A DNA stretch of 64,000 bases, from contig NC_018394.1 of the NCBI RefSeq assembly GCF_000208865.1, forward strand, positions 3,289,797 to 3,353,796. The letters are read 5' to 3'. The stretch is from Neospora caninum Liverpool. Its lineage: Eukaryota; Apicomplexa; Conoidasida; Eucoccidiorida; Sarcocystidae. Each line of letters begins with the position of its first letter. Position 1 is the stretch's first letter. Shown in pieces: positions 62,001 to 64,000 of this stretch. Under the pieces are notes generated by a model that saw only the letters and a program-made list of their open reading frames with translations, had not been told where the DNA came from and did not search any database. The translations under genes were made by a program, and so were the position numbers.

Positions 62001-64000
62001 CGTCTACCCATCCGCCATTTTATCCGCAAAAGTCGCGCGTGAGGCTCATCCTCTGCGCGACGCGGCGCTTGGCCTCGGCGTCGCGCTGGCTTGGGCCGCG
62101 CGCGCGCGCCGGGGGACGCAGAGGGAAAGGCGGTTGTCTTGTCGGCGGCGCGTTTTTCTCTCAGGGAACCCGGGATCTGGTGATGAAGCGCGGCCACCTG
62201 GAAGAGCTGCAGCGCCGCGGGAAGGACGAGAAGTCTTGGGGCTATCTCATGGAGAAAGGCATCATTGAATTTGTCGACTGCGAAGAAGAGGAGACGTGCA
62301 TGATTGCCATGTTCGTCGAGGACATTCGCAGCGAGAAGAGGTAACTCGTTTTTTGCCTGCCACCCTTCCGGAACAGCGCAGCCCCCTGCCGTCGCTCGAG
62401 AGCTGACGCGTCCGTTTCCCCTCAGCAGATGCGCCCGGTTTCCCGCGGGGTCCGGTGTGTGCGTATGTGGAGACGGTGCCTGGCAGTGTGATGCGAAGCC
62501 TTCGTCTGCGTGCCGTTCGCACTGTGACTCCTTCGCGTGTGGCTGCGCTGCTCTGTCTCTGCAGACTCGCCTTCCCGTACACACACTGCGAGATTCACCC
62601 GTCTCTGATCTTGGGCGTCTGCGCCAGCATTATTCCGTTTCCAGACCACAACCAGTCTCCGCGTAACGTTTACCAATCTGCCATGGGAAAGCAAGCCATG
62701 GGCGTGTACACGTCGTCCTTTAACCACCGGATGGATACGCTCGCGCACCTGCTGTACTATCCGCAGAAGCCCCTGGTGTGTACTCGGGCCATGGAGTTTC
62801 TGCGCTTCCGGGAACTTCCCGCGGGCATCAACGCCATCGTGGCCATTCTCTGCTACTCGGGGTACAACCAAGAAGATAGTCTCATCATGTCGCAGTCGAG
62901 CATCGATCGGGGACTGTTCAGATCCGTCTTCTACCGGACCTACTGCAGCGAAGAAAGGCAGCAGGGGAGCCTGATGGTTGAGAGCTTCGAGCCGCCCAGC
63001 ATTGAGCACGTCCAAGGCATGAAACGCGGAGACTACTCCAAGCTCGACGCAGATGGACTGGTAGAACCAGGCAGCCGCGTGCTGGGAGATGACGTGATCA
63101 TTGGAAAGGTACGCGGGAGACAGAGCAAGAGAGGAGTGGAGAGGCAGCAGGGCGGCTGAGAGCGGCGCCAGACGCGAGGAGGCGTGGGAAGACTAAGGCG
63201 CGCTTGAGGGAGAATGGAGGAAAAGTCTGCCTCAGAGGATTCGCGGATTAGATCGAGGCTGAATCGCGGAACCAGTCAAGGCAACAGACGCAAGAGAAGG
63301 CGGAAGAGGCTCCATCGATAAGGATATGCATGGCAAAAAAACCATGCGAAACCGAAGACAGTGTGGCTCTGGAGGGGGCGTGCCCTCGCGTTTTTCCGTG
63401 TTGTTTGTCTTCGCTGTTTCCGTGCACGCCCCCTGCCTCGAACAGAGGGGGAAGAAACGGGAAGTGAGCGGAAACGACACACACACACACACACATAGCC
63501 GCTTGCTGGGGATGCTGTCCGCGCGATTTGCACGAGTTGTGTTTCCTTTCTCCGACTTGCGCCCTGGCCTGCAGACTTCCCCGATCTTTGACGACGACGC
63601 AGGCATGCCTGGCGCGGCAGCTGGGATCGCGGGGGTACCGTCCCCCTTTGCAAAACGCAAGCGCGACTGTTCGTTGTGTCTGCGATCTTCCGAAACAGGT
63701 ACGAGGGAGGGAGAGAGGCCTTGTAAGATTCCGGCTGTGGCACAAGCACAAGGGAGACGGGGCTGCACGCCGCTCGTTCGAGACGGACGCACAGCACAGT
63801 CGCTTCGCTGCGGCTGACTGCGTATGCCGCGCCTTCCTCTCAAAGGCCCCTAGATGCAGATGTGCGTGAACACTTGGACAAAGAAACTCGGATTCCTGGG
63901 GCGGTGGCGGTTGCAAGCAGAGGGAGCGATCGGGAAAAGACCTTGGCGAAACCGGTGCACTCCTGCGAGGAGTGCAGGTTTGCACGTGTGCGTGCTGGTG
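56031..64000 (+). CDS. RPB2: DNA-directed RNA polymerase II second-largest subunit RPB2 (3' end beyond window)
   Basis: Eleven exons are visible and in phase: 56031-56431, 56987-57212, 57910-58077, 58405-58664, 59456-59891, 60211-60585, 60986-61174, 61516-61575, 62165-62340, 62565-63108 and 63575-63698, about 986 residues so far. Known RPB2 proteins have about 1170-1220, so roughly 200-250 residues lie past the right edge. RPB2 forms one side of the Pol II active-site cleft. Diagnostic segments appear in order: [176 protein letters not shown] and [20 protein letters not shown]. The start Met at 56031 is the nearest to the conserved N-terminus; an acidic N-terminal extension of about 100 residues precedes it. 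The final visible exon is a family-variable insert rich in Gly/Ala. Confidence 0.97.
58115..58217. repeat. 45-bp direct repeat, 2.3 copies, in RPB2 intron 3
   Basis: Unit 58115-58159 is repeated at 58160-58204 with two differences, and a third copy starts at 58205 and stops after about 13 bases. It lies wholly in the intron between exons 58077 and 58405. Confidence 0.95.
59083..59130. repeat. TA-rich microsatellite in RPB2 intron 4
   Basis: Imperfect TATA/CATA repeat within the intron before the exon at 59456. Confidence 0.9.
61844..61918 (+). pseudogene. tRNA-Thr-like sequence (anticodon GGT) inside RPB2 intron 8
   Basis: A perfect 5-bp stem with a 7-base loop CTGGTAA (TTCGG/CCGAA) forms an anticodon arm with anticodon GGT. 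It is followed by a 5-base variable loop and a T-arm whose stem closes (GTTGG/CCAAT, one G-T pair) around TTCAAAT. Upstream is a D-arm-like GCTC...GATC with one mismatch and a GG in the loop. The acceptor stem does not close in register: GAAGCCTC at the 5' side pairs with GAGCCTTC only if two to three extra bases are allowed on each side, with one C-C mismatch. That makes a decayed or tRNA-derived copy more likely than a working gene. Confidence 0.45.
63477..63495. repeat. AC microsatellite in RPB2 intron 10
   Basis: Uninterrupted AC run just upstream of the exon at 63575. Confidence 0.95.

Overview
The window is nuclear DNA of a coccidian apicomplexan, most likely a sarcocystid of the Toxoplasma/Hammondia/Neospora group. 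The reasons are: many short introns with GT(GC)-AG ends, no operons, long spacers of 1-5 kb, two intronless secreted kinases built like rhoptry (ROP) kinases, and an EF-P with an N-terminal secretory/plastid leader as expected for an apicoplast protein. Gene models below were built by hand from reading frames, splice sites and phase continuity. For the main genes every exon junction keeps the frame. I cannot tell the species.

Layout. At the left edge are the last exons of a plus-strand extracellular-type protein with a jelly-roll-like C-terminus (to 687). It converges, 52 bp apart, on an ERdj3-type DnaJ chaperone (740-2333, minus). A 1.7 kb divergent spacer separates that gene from an apicoplast-type elongation factor P (4026-6457, plus). 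Then come an intronless ROP-like kinase (8701-10842, minus), a spacer holding a perfect 74-bp inverted repeat (11793-12405), an unrecognised secreted acidic/coiled-coil protein in 7 exons (13196-16750, minus), and a START-domain protein with a long disordered N-terminus (20931-25498, minus). The centre is a 16-exon CHD1-type chromatin remodeller of about 2563 residues (30350-44703, minus), with a 39-bp x 10 tandem repeat in one intron. To its right are weak candidates near 45 kb and 47.9 kb, a second ROP-like kinase with altered catalytic motifs (48459-50204, minus), and a 455-codon minus-strand frame broken by a single stop (53261-54628). The window ends inside the gene for the second-largest subunit of RNA polymerase II, RPB2 (56031 to beyond 64000, plus).

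Functionally the window mixes housekeeping genes (ER protein folding, apicoplast translation, chromatin remodelling, transcription, lipid binding) with secreted-effector-type genes (two ROP-family kinases, the secreted coiled-coil protein, the jelly-roll protein). There is no gene cluster in the bacterial sense. CHD1 and RPB2 act in the same process (transcription through chromatin), but they lie on opposite strands about 11 kb apart and are unlikely to be co-regulated by position alone.

The points most worth a second look are: the EF-P tip loop, with Arg in place of the usual modified Lys and the flanking Pro-Gly/Gly lost; the two ROP-family kinases with non-consensus catalytic motifs; the 74-bp inverted repeat; a tRNA-Thr-like sequence inside an RPB2 intron; two probable GC-AG introns; and the singly interrupted 455-codon frame.
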